DNA of 64,000 nucleotides from Croceimicrobium sp965279135. GTDB lineage: Bacteria > Bacteroidota > Bacteroidia > Flavobacteriales > Schleiferiaceae. The position numbers and the translations under genes are program-made. Under the pieces are notes generated by a model, which searched no databases, was not told the DNA's origin, and saw only the letters and a list, made by a program, of their open reading frames with translations. How positions within the stretch are numbered: the stretch's first letter is position 1; the number at the start of each line of letters is the position of its first letter. This document shows, one piece after another, positions 24,617 through 33,954 of this stretch. The stretch covers positions 682,001 to 746,000 of the forward strand of contig OZ257133.1 in assembly GCA_965279135.1 (NCBI GenBank), in the 5' to 3' direction.

Positions 24617-25386
24617 CGCAATACCGCTTCTCCAATTTGGATGAGCTCGATAAAAGAATCAGCCTTAATTGAAGCTCCGCCGATCAATCCGCCATCGATA
24701 TCGGGTTGGCTAAACAGGTCCTTGGCATTGCTTGGCTTCACAGAGCCGCCATAAAGAATTGAACATTCATCGGCGATGGTTGCTGAAAAGCTTTGGGCAA
24801 GGTGCTTGCGAATAAACGCATGCATCTCCTGGGCTTGACCAGGACTAGCAGTTTCTCCGGTGCCGATGGCCCAGATCGGTTCATAGGCCAGAATAATTTG
24901 AGTAAGCTCTTCGGCGCTAAAGTTCTTTAGGCCAGCATCAATTTGATTTTTGATATGATCAAAGTGCTCACCCTTTTTTCTTTGATCAAGGCTTTCCCCA
25001 ACACAGAAAATTGGATACAAGCCATATTCCAGAGCCTTGTGAAGCTTTGTTTCCAAAAGCTCATCCGATTCTCCAAAGATTTCTCTTCTTTCCGAGTGTC
25101 CAATTATTACTAGTTCTGCACCGGCATCTTTAATCATGCTCGCACTGATTTCTCCAGTATAGGCTCCATTATCGGTCGCCGCCATATTTTGAGCGGAGAC
25201 GGAGAGTTTTTTGTTGCCCGATAGGCTTACGGATTGAGCTAATTGATAGGAGGGAGGGGCTATTATAACATCTATATGATTAACTGGATTTTCGTTCAAA
25301 TAGTCATTGCTGGCTTTAACCAAGGCTGCACCTTCATTAAGGTGAAGATTCATTTTCCAGTTGCCTGCGATTATCTTTCTTGCCAT
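24613..25386 (-). CDS. tpiA: Triosephosphate isomerase
   Basis: 257 residues, normal for TIM. Catalytic and phosphate-binding motifs are all visible: GNWKMN near residue 8 (Asn and Lys), IIGHSERR (catalytic His), LAYEPIWAIGTG (catalytic Glu and flexible loop 6), LYGGSVKPSNA and GGLIGGAS (phosphate). It interconverts dihydroxyacetone phosphate and glyceraldehyde 3-phosphate in glycolysis. It lies between a DppB-like permease gene and prmA. Confidence 0.98.
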   Translation of the reverse strand: MARKIIAGNWKMNLHLNEGAALVKASNDYLNENPVNHIDVIIAPPSYQLAQSVSLSGNKKLSVSAQNMAATDNGAYTGEISASMIKDAGAELVIIGHSERREIFGESDELLETKLHKALEYGLYPIFCVGESLDQRKKGEHFDHIKNQIDAGLKNFSAEELTQIILAYEPIWAIGTGETASPGQAQEMHAFIRKHLAQSFSATIADECSILYGGSVKPSNAKDLFSQPDIDGGLIGGASIKADSFIELIQIGEAVLR

Positions 25387-25397
25387 GATTGATTGTT

Positions 25398-26471
25398 TTA
25401 GGTTCTCACTCTTGGGTCGATCCAGGCATAAAGCAAATCGACCACGATGCTAATCGCTACAAAGGTAATTGCAATTAGAAGGACTGCACCCATTACCACT
25501 GGTAAATCCAGTTGATTTAACGCATCTACAATTTGCTTCCCTAAACCATTCCAACCAAAAATGTATTCCACGAATACAGCTCCGGCCAGCATGGATGCAA
25601 ACCAACCGGAAGCGGCGGTAATTACAGGATTTAAAGCATTACGCATAGCATGCTTTCGTAAAATGCGGGCTTCACTTAATCCTTTAGCCCTAGCCGTACG
25701 AATGTAATCCTGAGCCAACTCTTCTAGTATGGAGGATCTTGTTAATTGTATGATCACTGCTAAAGGTCTGATTCCTAAGGTAAGAGCTGGCAGGATTAGG
25801 TTGGACCATGCGATATACCTTCTTTCTCCATACAAGTCCACTTCATAAAGACTTCCGGTCATGTTAAGACCAGTCCAGGAAGATAACAAGTATCCAAATA
25901 TCCATGCCATAAGTATTGCGGAGAAAAAGGAAGGAACGGACATTCCCAAAGTACCGATGAGGCTGATGCCCCGATCAAGCCAGGTACCATTGAACTGGGC
26001 GGCAACCAATCCTAGAAACAGCCCTAATATAAGCGCGATGCTCATTGCCGCCAGGGCTAATACAAGCGTGTTTGGGAATGTTTCGGCCAATATGCTTGCT
26101 ACACTTTTGCCTTGCGATCGAAAGGAAGTTCGCAGATAGGGAGCTTTAAGGGCTAAGAAGCCATTCCCTATTGAAAACAGCTTTAGGGGTTCTTTCTGAT
26201 AACGGACTGTATTACTAAAGTCTTCCGGGTCTTCACTATGCCATGAAATGGGACTGAGGTCATTAAGGTAATGCAAGTATTGGGTTCCAATCGGTAAATC
26301 GAAGCCGTACTTTTTCTTGATTCGAGCAAGCTGTTCACTGTCTTCCCTCTGGTCAAGCATCATCCTCGAAGGATCACCTGGCAGAACATTAAATAGAAAG
26401 AAAACTACCGTGATAACCCCCCACATCACGAGGAGGCCGTACCAGCTTTTATGCCATAGAAATCCCAGCAA
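25398..26471 (-). CDS. ABC transporter permease, DppB/OppB type
   Basis: 357 residues. A first helix (GLLVMWGVITVVFFLFNVLPGDP) with the LPGDP motif is typical of DppB. After an extended periplasmic loop come about five helices and the coupling motif EELAQDYIRTARAKGLSEARILRKHAMRNA (EAA loop with G at the standard place). The family forms heterodimeric peptide or nickel permeases with a DppC partner, ATPases and a binding protein. None of those genes is adjacent; in Bacteroidota the parts are often scattered. Its stop is 11 bases from tpiA. Confidence 0.87.
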   Translation of the reverse strand: MLGFLWHKSWYGLLVMWGVITVVFFLFNVLPGDPSRMMLDQREDSEQLARIKKKYGFDLPIGTQYLHYLNDLSPISWHSEDPEDFSNTVRYQKEPLKLFSIGNGFLALKAPYLRTSFRSQGKSVASILAETFPNTLVLALAAMSIALILGLFLGLVAAQFNGTWLDRGISLIGTLGMSVPSFFSAILMAWIFGYLLSSWTGLNMTGSLYEVDLYGERRYIAWSNLILPALTLGIRPLAVIIQLTRSSILEELAQDYIRTARAKGLSEARILRKHAMRNALNPVITAASGWFASMLAGAVFVEYIFGWNGLGKQIVDALNQLDLPVVMGAVLLIAITFVAISIVVDLLYAWIDPRVRT

Positions 26472-27617
26472 CTATTTCCAGCTCTTGGAAAGTTCCGCGT
26501 ATTCAGGTAAGTCCTGATAATGCCATTTTTTGATGACTACTCCTTTTTCGAGCATTACAATACCAGGATTGGCTCGCACCACGGTTTTTAGCATCGTTTC
26601 ATCAGCACTCCCAAAGCTAAATCGTGTTCCCCATTCCTCAGCTTTAGCTTCAACAACACTTGGCAAGCTTGAGCTTAGGCCAATAAAGGGAATTTGATCC
26701 TCTGCCGCGGCTAAAGCAAATTCATTGAGTTTCTGGTAGGCGGATCCTTCACTTTTTTCCAGCCGATATGCAATCAATAGGAAAATGCGGTCGGCGTAGA
26801 GTACCTGATTGGTTATGTCAACTCCGTTTAGTTCGAGGACGAAATCATGAACCGGTGGTTCATAACCTTTTTGCAAGAGTACCGTTTCACTTTCACCCTT
26901 TACAATAGTCCATTCCTTCTTTTGCCACCAATTATCATTTACATACTCTTCCGAACTAACCTTTTTAGTTTCACCCGTTTGTTCATTCTTTAAGTTGTAA
27001 ATCGTAGCATACTTAGTAGGCTCCAGGCCGAGCTCCTCTGCGGATTTCATTCCATTTATGATGCTCAGACCCTCTGCGTAAGGACGAAAATCTTTAATCG
27101 GAAGATGATTTAAAACATAATAGGCTAATGCAATACATCCAACTAAACTTAGGCTTAATGCCACATTTTGTGGTCCCGGGCCAATAATAGGTTTGATGTA
27201 TTTCCGGTTGAAAAAGATAATTCCGATTAATACGGTTAAGACTACATCTTTTCCAAAAGACTGCCAGGGGGTGAGGGGTATAGCATCACCGAAGCAACCG
27301 CAATCCGTAACCTTATTGAAGTAGGCTGAGTAGAAAGTTAAAAAGGTGAAGAAAACGATCATCAATAGGAGGAGCCAAACCGTCATCTTCCTCCACATTC
27401 CAATTAGAAGAGCAACTCCTAACAGAACCTCGAGGATTACAATGAAAAGCGCCAGGGCTAGGGTATAGTCAACCAGAAAGGGCAGATTCAATACATCTGC
27501 CGCGAAATAGTCATTGAGCTTAAAGGCGAAGCCCATTGGATCATTCAGTTTGATCAATCCAGAGAAAATAAACAGGGCCCCTACCAGGATACGGGATATT
27601 TGAGTAATCAATTTCAT
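26472..27617 (-). CDS. BT_3928-type DoxX/MauE-like membrane protein
   Basis: 381 residues. Residues 1-130 form four DoxX/MauE-type helices, starting RILVGALFIFSGLIKLNDPMGFA, with a CGCFGD motif after YFNKVTD that is also seen in MauE-like redox membrane proteins. A further helix or two precede a C-terminal soluble domain (~200-381) with a thioredoxin-like strand order (RIFLLIAYRLEKSE, VMLEKGVVIKKWHYQDLP), but no CxxC pair. Role unknown; it is regularly found with DUF1599 and tpiA in this phylum (from general knowledge). Coupled: overlaps DUF1599 by four bases, and abuts the permease. Confidence 0.85.
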   Translation of the reverse strand: MKLITQISRILVGALFIFSGLIKLNDPMGFAFKLNDYFAADVLNLPFLVDYTLALALFIVILEVLLGVALLIGMWRKMTVWLLLLMIVFFTFLTFYSAYFNKVTDCGCFGDAIPLTPWQSFGKDVVLTVLIGIIFFNRKYIKPIIGPGPQNVALSLSLVGCIALAYYVLNHLPIKDFRPYAEGLSIINGMKSAEELGLEPTKYATIYNLKNEQTGETKKVSSEEYVNDNWWQKKEWTIVKGESETVLLQKGYEPPVHDFVLELNGVDITNQVLYADRIFLLIAYRLEKSEGSAYQKLNEFALAAAEDQIPFIGLSSSLPSVVEAKAEEWGTRFSFGSADETMLKTVVRANPGIVMLEKGVVIKKWHYQDLPEYAELSKSWK

Positions 27618-28162
27618 GAGTCCATTTTTTCATTCATTTTGATGAGGGCAAAAACAGCATAGTTTACCATATCCAGATAATTAGCTTCGATTCCCTCAGA
27701 GACAATAGTTTGGCCTTGATTGTCTTCAATCTGTTTTATCCTTAAAATCTTTTGTAAAATCAGATCAGTTAAAGAGGAAATACGCATGTCGCGCCAGGCC
27801 TCTCCGTAATCATGATTCTTGCGTTCCATCAAATCTTTTGCCGTTTTGGCTTGATGATTAAAAACTTCGAGCGCCTCGGTTTCTGACAGATCTGGTTCAT
27901 TGGCGATCCCCTTATCGCACTGTACCAGCGCCATGAGGCTGTAGTTGACAATTCCTATAAACTCGCCATCCATAGCGTCGTCTACCAACTGTACTCCTTT
28001 ATCCTGAATACTGCGTAAACGATTGCTTTTAATATAAATCTGATCGGTTAGAGATGGTAGACGCAAAATGCGCCAGGCAGCTCCATAATCGCGATATTTT
28101 TTTAGGTAGAGACTACGGCAGGTTTCGATAACCGCGTCGTACTGTTCCGAAGTATTTGCCAT
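27614..28162 (-). CDS. DUF1599 protein (two repeats)
   Basis: 182 residues. Two copies of one motif are visible: KYRDYGAAWRILRLPSLTDQI near residue 20 and KNHDYGEAWRDMRISSLTDLI near residue 115, each followed by an R-rich helix and a VNYxLMAL/VNYAVFAL segment. This is the DUF1599 (nucleotide-modification-associated) family. The biochemical role is not established. It is the first gene of the leftward row ending near 19.3 kb and sits back to back with folP, 35 bases apart. Confidence 0.88.
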   Translation of the reverse strand: MANTSEQYDAVIETCRSLYLKKYRDYGAAWRILRLPSLTDQIYIKSNRLRSIQDKGVQLVDDAMDGEFIGIVNYSLMALVQCDKGIANEPDLSETEALEVFNHQAKTAKDLMERKNHDYGEAWRDMRISSLTDLILQKILRIKQIEDNQGQTIVSEGIEANYLDMVNYAVFALIKMNEKMDS

Positions 28163-28197
28163 TTGATAATTTCGCTGCTATTAAATATAGCTGAAAG

Positions 28198-29061
28198 GTG
28201 GCGAAAGATAAGGCATTTTACCAGAAGAGGAGTCTCAATTTAGGAGGTCGATTATACGATTTGAATCAACCTCTAATCATGGGAATCCTCAATATTAACG
28301 AGGATTCATTCTTTGATGGAGGTAAGTACACAACCGTAAATGCCGCAGTTGAACAGGCTCTTAAAATGGAGAATGAAGGGGCAGATATAATTGACATTGG
28401 TCCAGCTAGTTCCAAACCTGGTTCGAAACTCATAGATCCAAAAATGGAATGGGGTCTGCTAGAGCCAGTTTTAAACGCTCTTCGCTCGGAAGTGCCGAAC
28501 ATGCCGTTATCCATAGACACTTACAATTCTTCAACTGCAGAAAGAGCGGTAAATAAAGGCGCGGTCTTGATCAACGATATTTCCGGAGGTTTAATAGATC
28601 CTAAGATGATTTCCTTTGTGGGGGAAAGTAAGGTTGCCTATGTAATGATGCATATGCAAGGTTTACCGGAGACCATGCAAAAAGATCCTCAATATGAAAA
28701 TGTTCTGAAGGAGGTCGCTTATTTTTTCAGCACTCAACTAGAGACCTTGAGCAGCCATGGCGCAAATGATGTGATTCTGGATCCCGGATTTGGATTTGGT
28801 AAAAGCCTTGAGCATAATTACACCCTCTTTCACAATTTGGATTATTTCAAAACCCTCTTTGATCTTGCTTTACTCGTTGGAATCAGCAGGAAATCTATGA
28901 TCTATAAACCCTTGGAAACAACTGCTGAACAAGCTTTAAATGCAACAGCGGTTCTACATACCTTGGCCTTGCAGAAAGGGGCAGATATCCTTAGGGTGCA
29001 TGATGTTCGCGAGGCGGTGGAAGTGCGCAAAATCCTTAAATTGAGCCAAAATTTCGCCTAG
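28198..29061 (+). CDS. folP: Dihydropteroate synthase
   Basis: 287 residues, GTG start. It joins p-aminobenzoate to dihydropterin pyrophosphate in folate synthesis. Motifs: IMGILNINEDSFFDGG near residue 22 (the more usual TPDSF appears here as NEDSF), DIGPASSKPGS, PLSIDTYNS, VLINDISGG, DPGFGFGK and GISRKSM with the pterin-binding Lys and Ser. cdaA begins the base after its stop, a gene order common in Bacteroidota. Confidence 0.95.
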   Translation: MAKDKAFYQKRSLNLGGRLYDLNQPLIMGILNINEDSFFDGGKYTTVNAAVEQALKMENEGADIIDIGPASSKPGSKLIDPKMEWGLLEPVLNALRSEVPNMPLSIDTYNSSTAERAVNKGAVLINDISGGLIDPKMISFVGESKVAYVMMHMQGLPETMQKDPQYENVLKEVAYFFSTQLETLSSHGANDVILDPGFGFGKSLEHNYTLFHNLDYFKTLFDLALLVGISRKSMIYKPLETTAEQALNATAVLHTLALQKGADILRVHDVREAVEVRKILKLSQNFA

Positions 29062-29832
29062 ATGTCGTTTCTCGACTTTCGCCTCCTGGATCTGGTTGAT
29101 ATCCTTTTGGTGGCTTTTCTCCTTTATCAGCTTTATCGGCTAATCAAAGACACGGTAGCAATTAATGTGCTTATCGGGGTTGCGGCGATTTATCTTATCT
29201 GGAAACTAGTTCAAGCCTTACAAATGGAACTGCTTAGCGAAATTCTAGGGCAGTTTATTGGGGTAGGGGTAATTGCATTGGTAATTGTTTTTCAGCAGGA
29301 AATTAGGCGGTTTCTCCTGATGATTGGCTCTACTAATTTCACACGACGCCGGGCCCTGCTAAGGTTTTGGAGAATTCAGGAGGATGATAGCAGCCGAACC
29401 GATTATGGCGAGATAGTCAAGGCTTGCGAGCAGATGGCGCGTACATTTACCGGCGCCTTAATAGTGATCGAAGGGGATTCAAAATTGGGCTTTTATGCTA
29501 GCACCGGAACCCCAATTGGAGCTCAAGTTAGTGCCAGCCTTTTAGAGAGCATCTTTAACAAGAATTCACCGCTGCATGATGGAGCGGTTGTCATAAGCGG
29601 TAATAAGATTTTGGCTGCTGGTTGTATTTTACCCTTGACCGAAAAAACCAATTTACCTTCTCGTTTTGGTCTAAGGCATAGGGCGGCAATGGGCATAGCT
29701 GAAAAAGCTAATGCCACGGCAATAGTTGTGTCTGAGGAAACGGGTGAGATCAGTGTGGTTGATGACGGCCAATTCAAGAATAAAGTAGCTCTGGATGAAC
29801 TACGAATTCTTTTAGAGGGGATGCTGGCTTAA
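29062..29832 (+). CDS. cdaA: Diadenylate cyclase CdaA
   Basis: 256 residues. Three N-terminal helices (to about residue 80) anchor the DAC domain, which has LHDGAVVI (DGA motif) and FGLRHRAAMGIAE (RHR motif), the nucleotide and metal contacts of c-di-AMP synthases. It makes c-di-AMP from two ATP at the inner membrane. It directly follows folP, and converges on the tolC-like gene whose stop codon is the next base. No CdaR or GlmM partner gene is adjacent; glmM is at 55.9 kb. Confidence 0.95.
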   Translation: MSFLDFRLLDLVDILLVAFLLYQLYRLIKDTVAINVLIGVAAIYLIWKLVQALQMELLSEILGQFIGVGVIALVIVFQQEIRRFLLMIGSTNFTRRRALLRFWRIQEDDSSRTDYGEIVKACEQMARTFTGALIVIEGDSKLGFYASTGTPIGAQVSASLLESIFNKNSPLHDGAVVISGNKILAAGCILPLTEKTNLPSRFGLRHRAAMGIAEKANATAIVVSEETGEISVVDDGQFKNKVALDELRILLEGMLA

Positions 29833-31302
29833 CTAATTGATGAAATCTGGATTGTAGTTAATCACATCATCCCTTATGAAATCGTATAGACAGAGTTGTC
29901 TTAGGTTGTAATAGGCCAGCCAGAACCGTTGTAATTCCTGCAAATAGCTCTGTTTAGCACCGTCCTTTTCACTTTGAGCAATGTTGATATCAGTAATGGA
30001 GATTTTCCCGGTTAGATATCGCTGGCGAGCAACTTCGTAGCGCTTTTGAGCCACTGTATCAGCCTTGGCTGCGATACTCAATCTGGTGTATTGCGCATTG
30101 AACTGCATCACCTGTAAGAAGATTTCTTGCTCGAAGTTTATTTCATCTTGTTCAATGTTCACTTCTTGCAATTGGCGATTAGCTTCGGCCCGGCGGATTT
30201 GAGAACGCGCCTGGCCCCAATCTACAATTGGAATATTAACTCCAACAGAAATGTTTTGCTGCTGAGCAAATGGATCTCCATAAGCTGTGTTAAAATCATC
30301 TGCCTGACGGTTTAAACCAAAATTGGCGCTTAGGTTAAAGTTGTAGTTGGTGTTGCCTCTCGCTTGAGCTACAGATTGTTCTGCTTCCAGTCTGCGCCTT
30401 CTGAAATCAAGCACTGCCGAGCGGTTCTTTCTTGCCTCTGCAAGAGCTTTGTCCAAACTCACTTCCATATAAGGGATTTCACTGGGAACACTTAACTGAA
30501 GTTCTTGATCAGTTCCTATGCCCAAATAGCGCTTGAGTTCCTGGGCTGCCACTTCGTAGTCTAGCTTTGCATTAGTTAATGAGTTTTCCGCATTGAGCAA
30601 GTTGAGTTCGATTTGCAATAAATCATTTTCGGCAATCTTCCCCAGATTATAGCGGCCTTTCGAAATCTTGTAAATAGTATCGTTGTTTTTTACGTTCAGC
30701 TCCGCAATCTGCATGCTGATGCGCGATACCAATGCCGCGAAATAAAGCTGGGTGGTTTCCGAAGCAATGTTTTCTAGGTCCTCAGAGTAGGCGCGACGAG
30801 ATGACTCGTAAGCTAAGGGCTGTATTTTGTTTTGCCATTTCAAGTCATTGTAGAGAAACATGGGTTGGAAGTAGGATATCGAGATGGGCGTACTGAAATA
30901 GTTCACTCTTCGATCAGGACGATATACATCGGTTCGCTGTAAACTGCTGATTAATGACAGTCGCCCACCTGTTAAGATTACATTTTGATCGAGAGAGAGA
31001 TTTCCGCTGAGAAAGAGTTGCTCCCGTTCCGGGAAATCGAAGGTACCGTCCGGCAAAGTAACTCGGTCGATCGCGCTGCTATAGTTCGGTAGCGATCCAT
31101 TTAAATTGAGTTGCGGCAATAAGCTCGCTCTAAACTGGCGATAGTTCCAATAGCGGTTCTCTGCTGTGTTAATCGCCCGATAATAGGATGGAGATTGCTT
31201 TTGCGCTTCAAGAATAGCGTCATCCAGATTCAGTATTCGATCCTGTGCTTTTCCGGTAAAAGCAAAACATAGAAAAGCAAGAGCAAGCAGTTTTTTATTC
31301 AT
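29833..31302 (-). CDS. TolC-family outer-membrane efflux protein
   Basis: About 489 residues. The start at ATG 31302 gives a clean signal peptide, MNKKLLALAFLCFAFTGKAQ; ATG 31317 adds five residues and is less likely. Two long alpha-helical halves, each with coiled-coil character (for example AENDLLQIELNLLNAENSLTNAKLDYE and ARQRYLTGKISITDINIAQSEKDGAKQSYL), match the duplicated TolC fold. Together with the adaptor and permease upstream it would form a periplasm-spanning export channel. The start lies inside the permease gene end. Confidence 0.9.
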   Translation of the reverse strand: MNKKLLALAFLCFAFTGKAQDRILNLDDAILEAQKQSPSYYRAINTAENRYWNYRQFRASLLPQLNLNGSLPNYSSAIDRVTLPDGTFDFPEREQLFLSGNLSLDQNVILTGGRLSLISSLQRTDVYRPDRRVNYFSTPISISYFQPMFLYNDLKWQNKIQPLAYESSRRAYSEDLENIASETTQLYFAALVSRISMQIAELNVKNNDTIYKISKGRYNLGKIAENDLLQIELNLLNAENSLTNAKLDYEVAAQELKRYLGIGTDQELQLSVPSEIPYMEVSLDKALAEARKNRSAVLDFRRRRLEAEQSVAQARGNTNYNFNLSANFGLNRQADDFNTAYGDPFAQQQNISVGVNIPIVDWGQARSQIRRAEANRQLQEVNIEQDEINFEQEIFLQVMQFNAQYTRLSIAAKADTVAQKRYEVARQRYLTGKISITDINIAQSEKDGAKQSYLQELQRFWLAYYNLRQLCLYDFIRDDVINYNPDFIN

Positions 31303-32605
31303 AACGTAATGATTCAACCGGATTCTTCTCAGCGGCCTTAAATGCTGGAGATAAACCGAATATCAAACCGGTAATAGATGCCACTCCAAAGGAGATGACG
31401 ATCGAAAATGCACTAACAATGGTTTCAATGCCCACAAATTCACTCACCAGATATGATGCAACTAATCCCAGGATTACCCCAATTATGCCACCGCTTAAAC
31501 TGATAAGCAGCGCCTCAAAGAGGAATTGAGTAATGATGTCTTGTTTTTTTGCCCCAATAGCGAGACGGGTACCTATTTCTTTAGTGCGTTCCAAAACAGA
31601 GGCCAGCATAATGTTCATAATACCGATTCCTCCAACCAGGAGTGATATACCGGCAATGGCGATTAAAACTAAATTGAAGATGTCTTTGGTGCGTTGTTTC
31701 TGTTCTAATAATTGTTGAGGAATAATCACTTCAAAATCAACTACTTCATTGTGCTTTCGTTTAAGAAGTCGGCTAATGATTTCTGCGCTGCTTGCCAGGT
31801 AGTCGCTTTCATCAACTTGCACAACCAAGCGATCTAATTGATGATAATTGGGATCAACCTTGGGCTCATCATTATCGAAAAATACCCGTGTTGCTTCTTT
31901 CAGTCGACCCCGATCCCGATAGCGATTTAATACGGTCGTAATCGGTGCGTAGATATCCATATTGTAGTCGCGAATACCGAGGTTTTCCTGAGCCTTAGTG
32001 CTAATGCTAAGTGTTTGAGAAACGCCAATAATTGTAAGCCATTGGGAGCCTAGTTTAATCTTTCTTCCTAAAGGTCTTTCTCCCGGGAATAGCTTTTTGG
32101 CCATGCCGCTTCCTATGATGCATACCGGTGCTTGATCTTCCAAATGCTTATCAGAAAACATCTGACCATAACGAAGAGGAATATTAGATACTGGGAAGTA
32201 GCTTGGCTTAACTCCAATAAGTTTGGTGCTTCTGCGACGACCTGACGAAATAACAAAAGTCTCAATTACGACTTCTGGGCTGATAGCCTTGACGGTAGGT
32301 ATAACGGAGCTAATACTTTGGGCGTCGCTTAAGTCAAGTCCTTTCGAAAACCGCTTCGGCTCGGCGGCAACGTCTTCTTCTAATTGCTCGTCCTTTTGCT
32401 CTACGACTGGCTTTATCTCAATATTGTTTACCCCTACTAACTCAATTTGGCGAAGGATTTCTGCTTGCGCACCCTTACCGATAGCCAACATGGTGATCAC
32501 TGCGGCCACGCCAAATATGATTCCCAAAGCAGTAAGGACCGAGCGTATGGTATTAGCAAGAATCGCGTCGAGAGCGATATTCAAATTAGTCAGCAAGCGC
32601 TCCAT
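31295..32605 (-). CDS. MacB-like ABC transporter permease (no ATPase domain)
   Basis: 436 residues with one N-terminal helix (IRSVLTALGIIFGVAAVITML), a periplasmic domain of ~230 residues, then three C-terminal helices with NIMLASVLERTKEIGTRLAIGAKKQDI, the FtsX/MacB signature. MacB proper has an N-terminal ATPase domain; here it is missing and no ATPase gene is adjacent, so the ATPase must come from elsewhere. The periplasmic domain contains an insertion around VVEQKDEQLEEDVAAEPKRF. It is the middle gene of adaptor, permease and TolC. Confidence 0.88.
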   Translation of the reverse strand: MERLLTNLNIALDAILANTIRSVLTALGIIFGVAAVITMLAIGKGAQAEILRQIELVGVNNIEIKPVVEQKDEQLEEDVAAEPKRFSKGLDLSDAQSISSVIPTVKAISPEVVIETFVISSGRRRSTKLIGVKPSYFPVSNIPLRYGQMFSDKHLEDQAPVCIIGSGMAKKLFPGERPLGRKIKLGSQWLTIIGVSQTLSISTKAQENLGIRDYNMDIYAPITTVLNRYRDRGRLKEATRVFFDNDEPKVDPNYHQLDRLVVQVDESDYLASSAEIISRLLKRKHNEVVDFEVIIPQQLLEQKQRTKDIFNLVLIAIAGISLLVGGIGIMNIMLASVLERTKEIGTRLAIGAKKQDIITQFLFEALLISLSGGIIGVILGLVASYLVSEFVGIETIVSAFSIVISFGVASITGLIFGLSPAFKAAEKNPVESLRYE

Positions 32606-32609
32606 ATTC

Positions 32610-33854
32610 CTAGTTTAAGGAGCGAATTTCTTGGTCAACTGCTGACGCAGGTTCAGTTAGGAAAACTTCTATATCTGCTTCTAACCCCTTCTCAATAACG
32701 GCAAACTCATCATTACTGGCTCCAATTGTTACTTCCTGTTTAACAATTGATGTTCCATCCTTCATGTAAACGAAGGTCGTCTCTTCCTCACTGAAAATCG
32801 ATTCTAAAGGAACTTGAACCACGGAGTCCAGGGTAGAGGTTACGATCTCATTAGAGGTAGTCATACCTGGTCGATATGTACTATCGGACTCATTAACGCT
32901 AATAACAATTTCAAATACTTTGCTTTCTGAATTTTCTCTATCCTCACCTACATTGGCTACTTCACTTACCGTGCCGGAGAGTTTCACATCCGGAAATGCA
33001 TCTAAACCAATATTCACGGTTTGTCCCTTTTTTACTTTACGGATGTCCACCTCATTTATGTAGGTTTTGCTTTCCATTTGGCTGAGGTCGGGTAGGGTAG
33101 CAACGCCAGGATCCCAAGGAGAAATAGTTGAACCCGTTTTACGCTTTTGGCCTCCCCACTCACGTATATAGGTAACCATACCAGGTTTAGGGGCAATAAT
33201 TCTGAACTCTTGTTCTAATTCTTGAAGCTTCTCGTATTTATTGCGGGTTTGAGCAAGATTAGCACCAGCTTCTACCATTTTAGCTTTACTCTGCTTCTTT
33301 TTGATGTTATAGTTTTCCTTGTTTTGCTCGAGGTTCTGATTGAGTTTTTCTAAATCCAGCTTCAAGCGCTGAATAGTTGCTGGTGGCTCATAAATACTTT
33401 GCTCTATTTCTACCTTTTTCTGGCGGATGTCGAATTCCAATCCTTCAATGGTACTGCGCTGTTGTCGGAGTTCCAGTGAAGTGTCTAGTTGGATTTGTGT
33501 GTATTGAGATTGTGCTTTTTCTAACTCATTAAAAAGCTCATTAAGCTTTCCACTGAGCTCAGTTTTATCGAGTTGTGCTACAAAATCCCCTTTTTCAACA
33601 TAAGTACCCTCGGGTACGATATCAGAAATCTTAATGTTGAATAAACCGTATCGCCTTACGTTCTGAGGTCCGCGGATGTCTTCGGAGTTTTTAGCTAGTA
33701 ATTCTCCTGAACTACTTACAGCATCTTGAAATTCAGCTACAAATGATTTGGTGGTGATATCGCGGGAAATTTCTTCCTCGTCGCTAAATATCCAAAAAAC
33801 AAGAATCAGAGCGAGAACTCCTCCTCCGATCCATAAATTACGGTTCTTCTTCAA
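32610..33854 (-). CDS. HlyD/MacA-type periplasmic adaptor
   Basis: 414 residues. An N-terminal membrane anchor (WIGGGVLALILVFWIF) is followed by a lipoyl/barrel-sandwich half (VSSSGELLAKNSEDI), a long coiled-coil hairpin (about 100-215, rich in Q, E and K), the second lipoyl half (RIIAPKPGMVTYI), and beta-barrel and membrane-proximal domains (VNIGLDAFPDVKLSGTVSEVAN). The first gene of the three-gene efflux unit, 4 bases before the permease start. The substrate is unknown. Confidence 0.9.
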   Translation of the reverse strand: MKKNRNLWIGGGVLALILVFWIFSDEEEISRDITTKSFVAEFQDAVSSSGELLAKNSEDIRGPQNVRRYGLFNIKISDIVPEGTYVEKGDFVAQLDKTELSGKLNELFNELEKAQSQYTQIQLDTSLELRQQRSTIEGLEFDIRQKKVEIEQSIYEPPATIQRLKLDLEKLNQNLEQNKENYNIKKKQSKAKMVEAGANLAQTRNKYEKLQELEQEFRIIAPKPGMVTYIREWGGQKRKTGSTISPWDPGVATLPDLSQMESKTYINEVDIRKVKKGQTVNIGLDAFPDVKLSGTVSEVANVGEDRENSESKVFEIVISVNESDSTYRPGMTTSNEIVTSTLDSVVQVPLESIFSEEETTFVYMKDGTSIVKQEVTIGASNDEFAVIEKGLEADIEVFLTEPASAVDQEIRSLN

Positions 33855-33954
33855 GGTTCTTCTTTTTCAGAGTCAGACGAATGTAGGCAATTCATTTACA
33901 AACAACTGGCCTTAACATGTCTTTAACAGTAGGCTGCGATTTTATGGAATGAGT

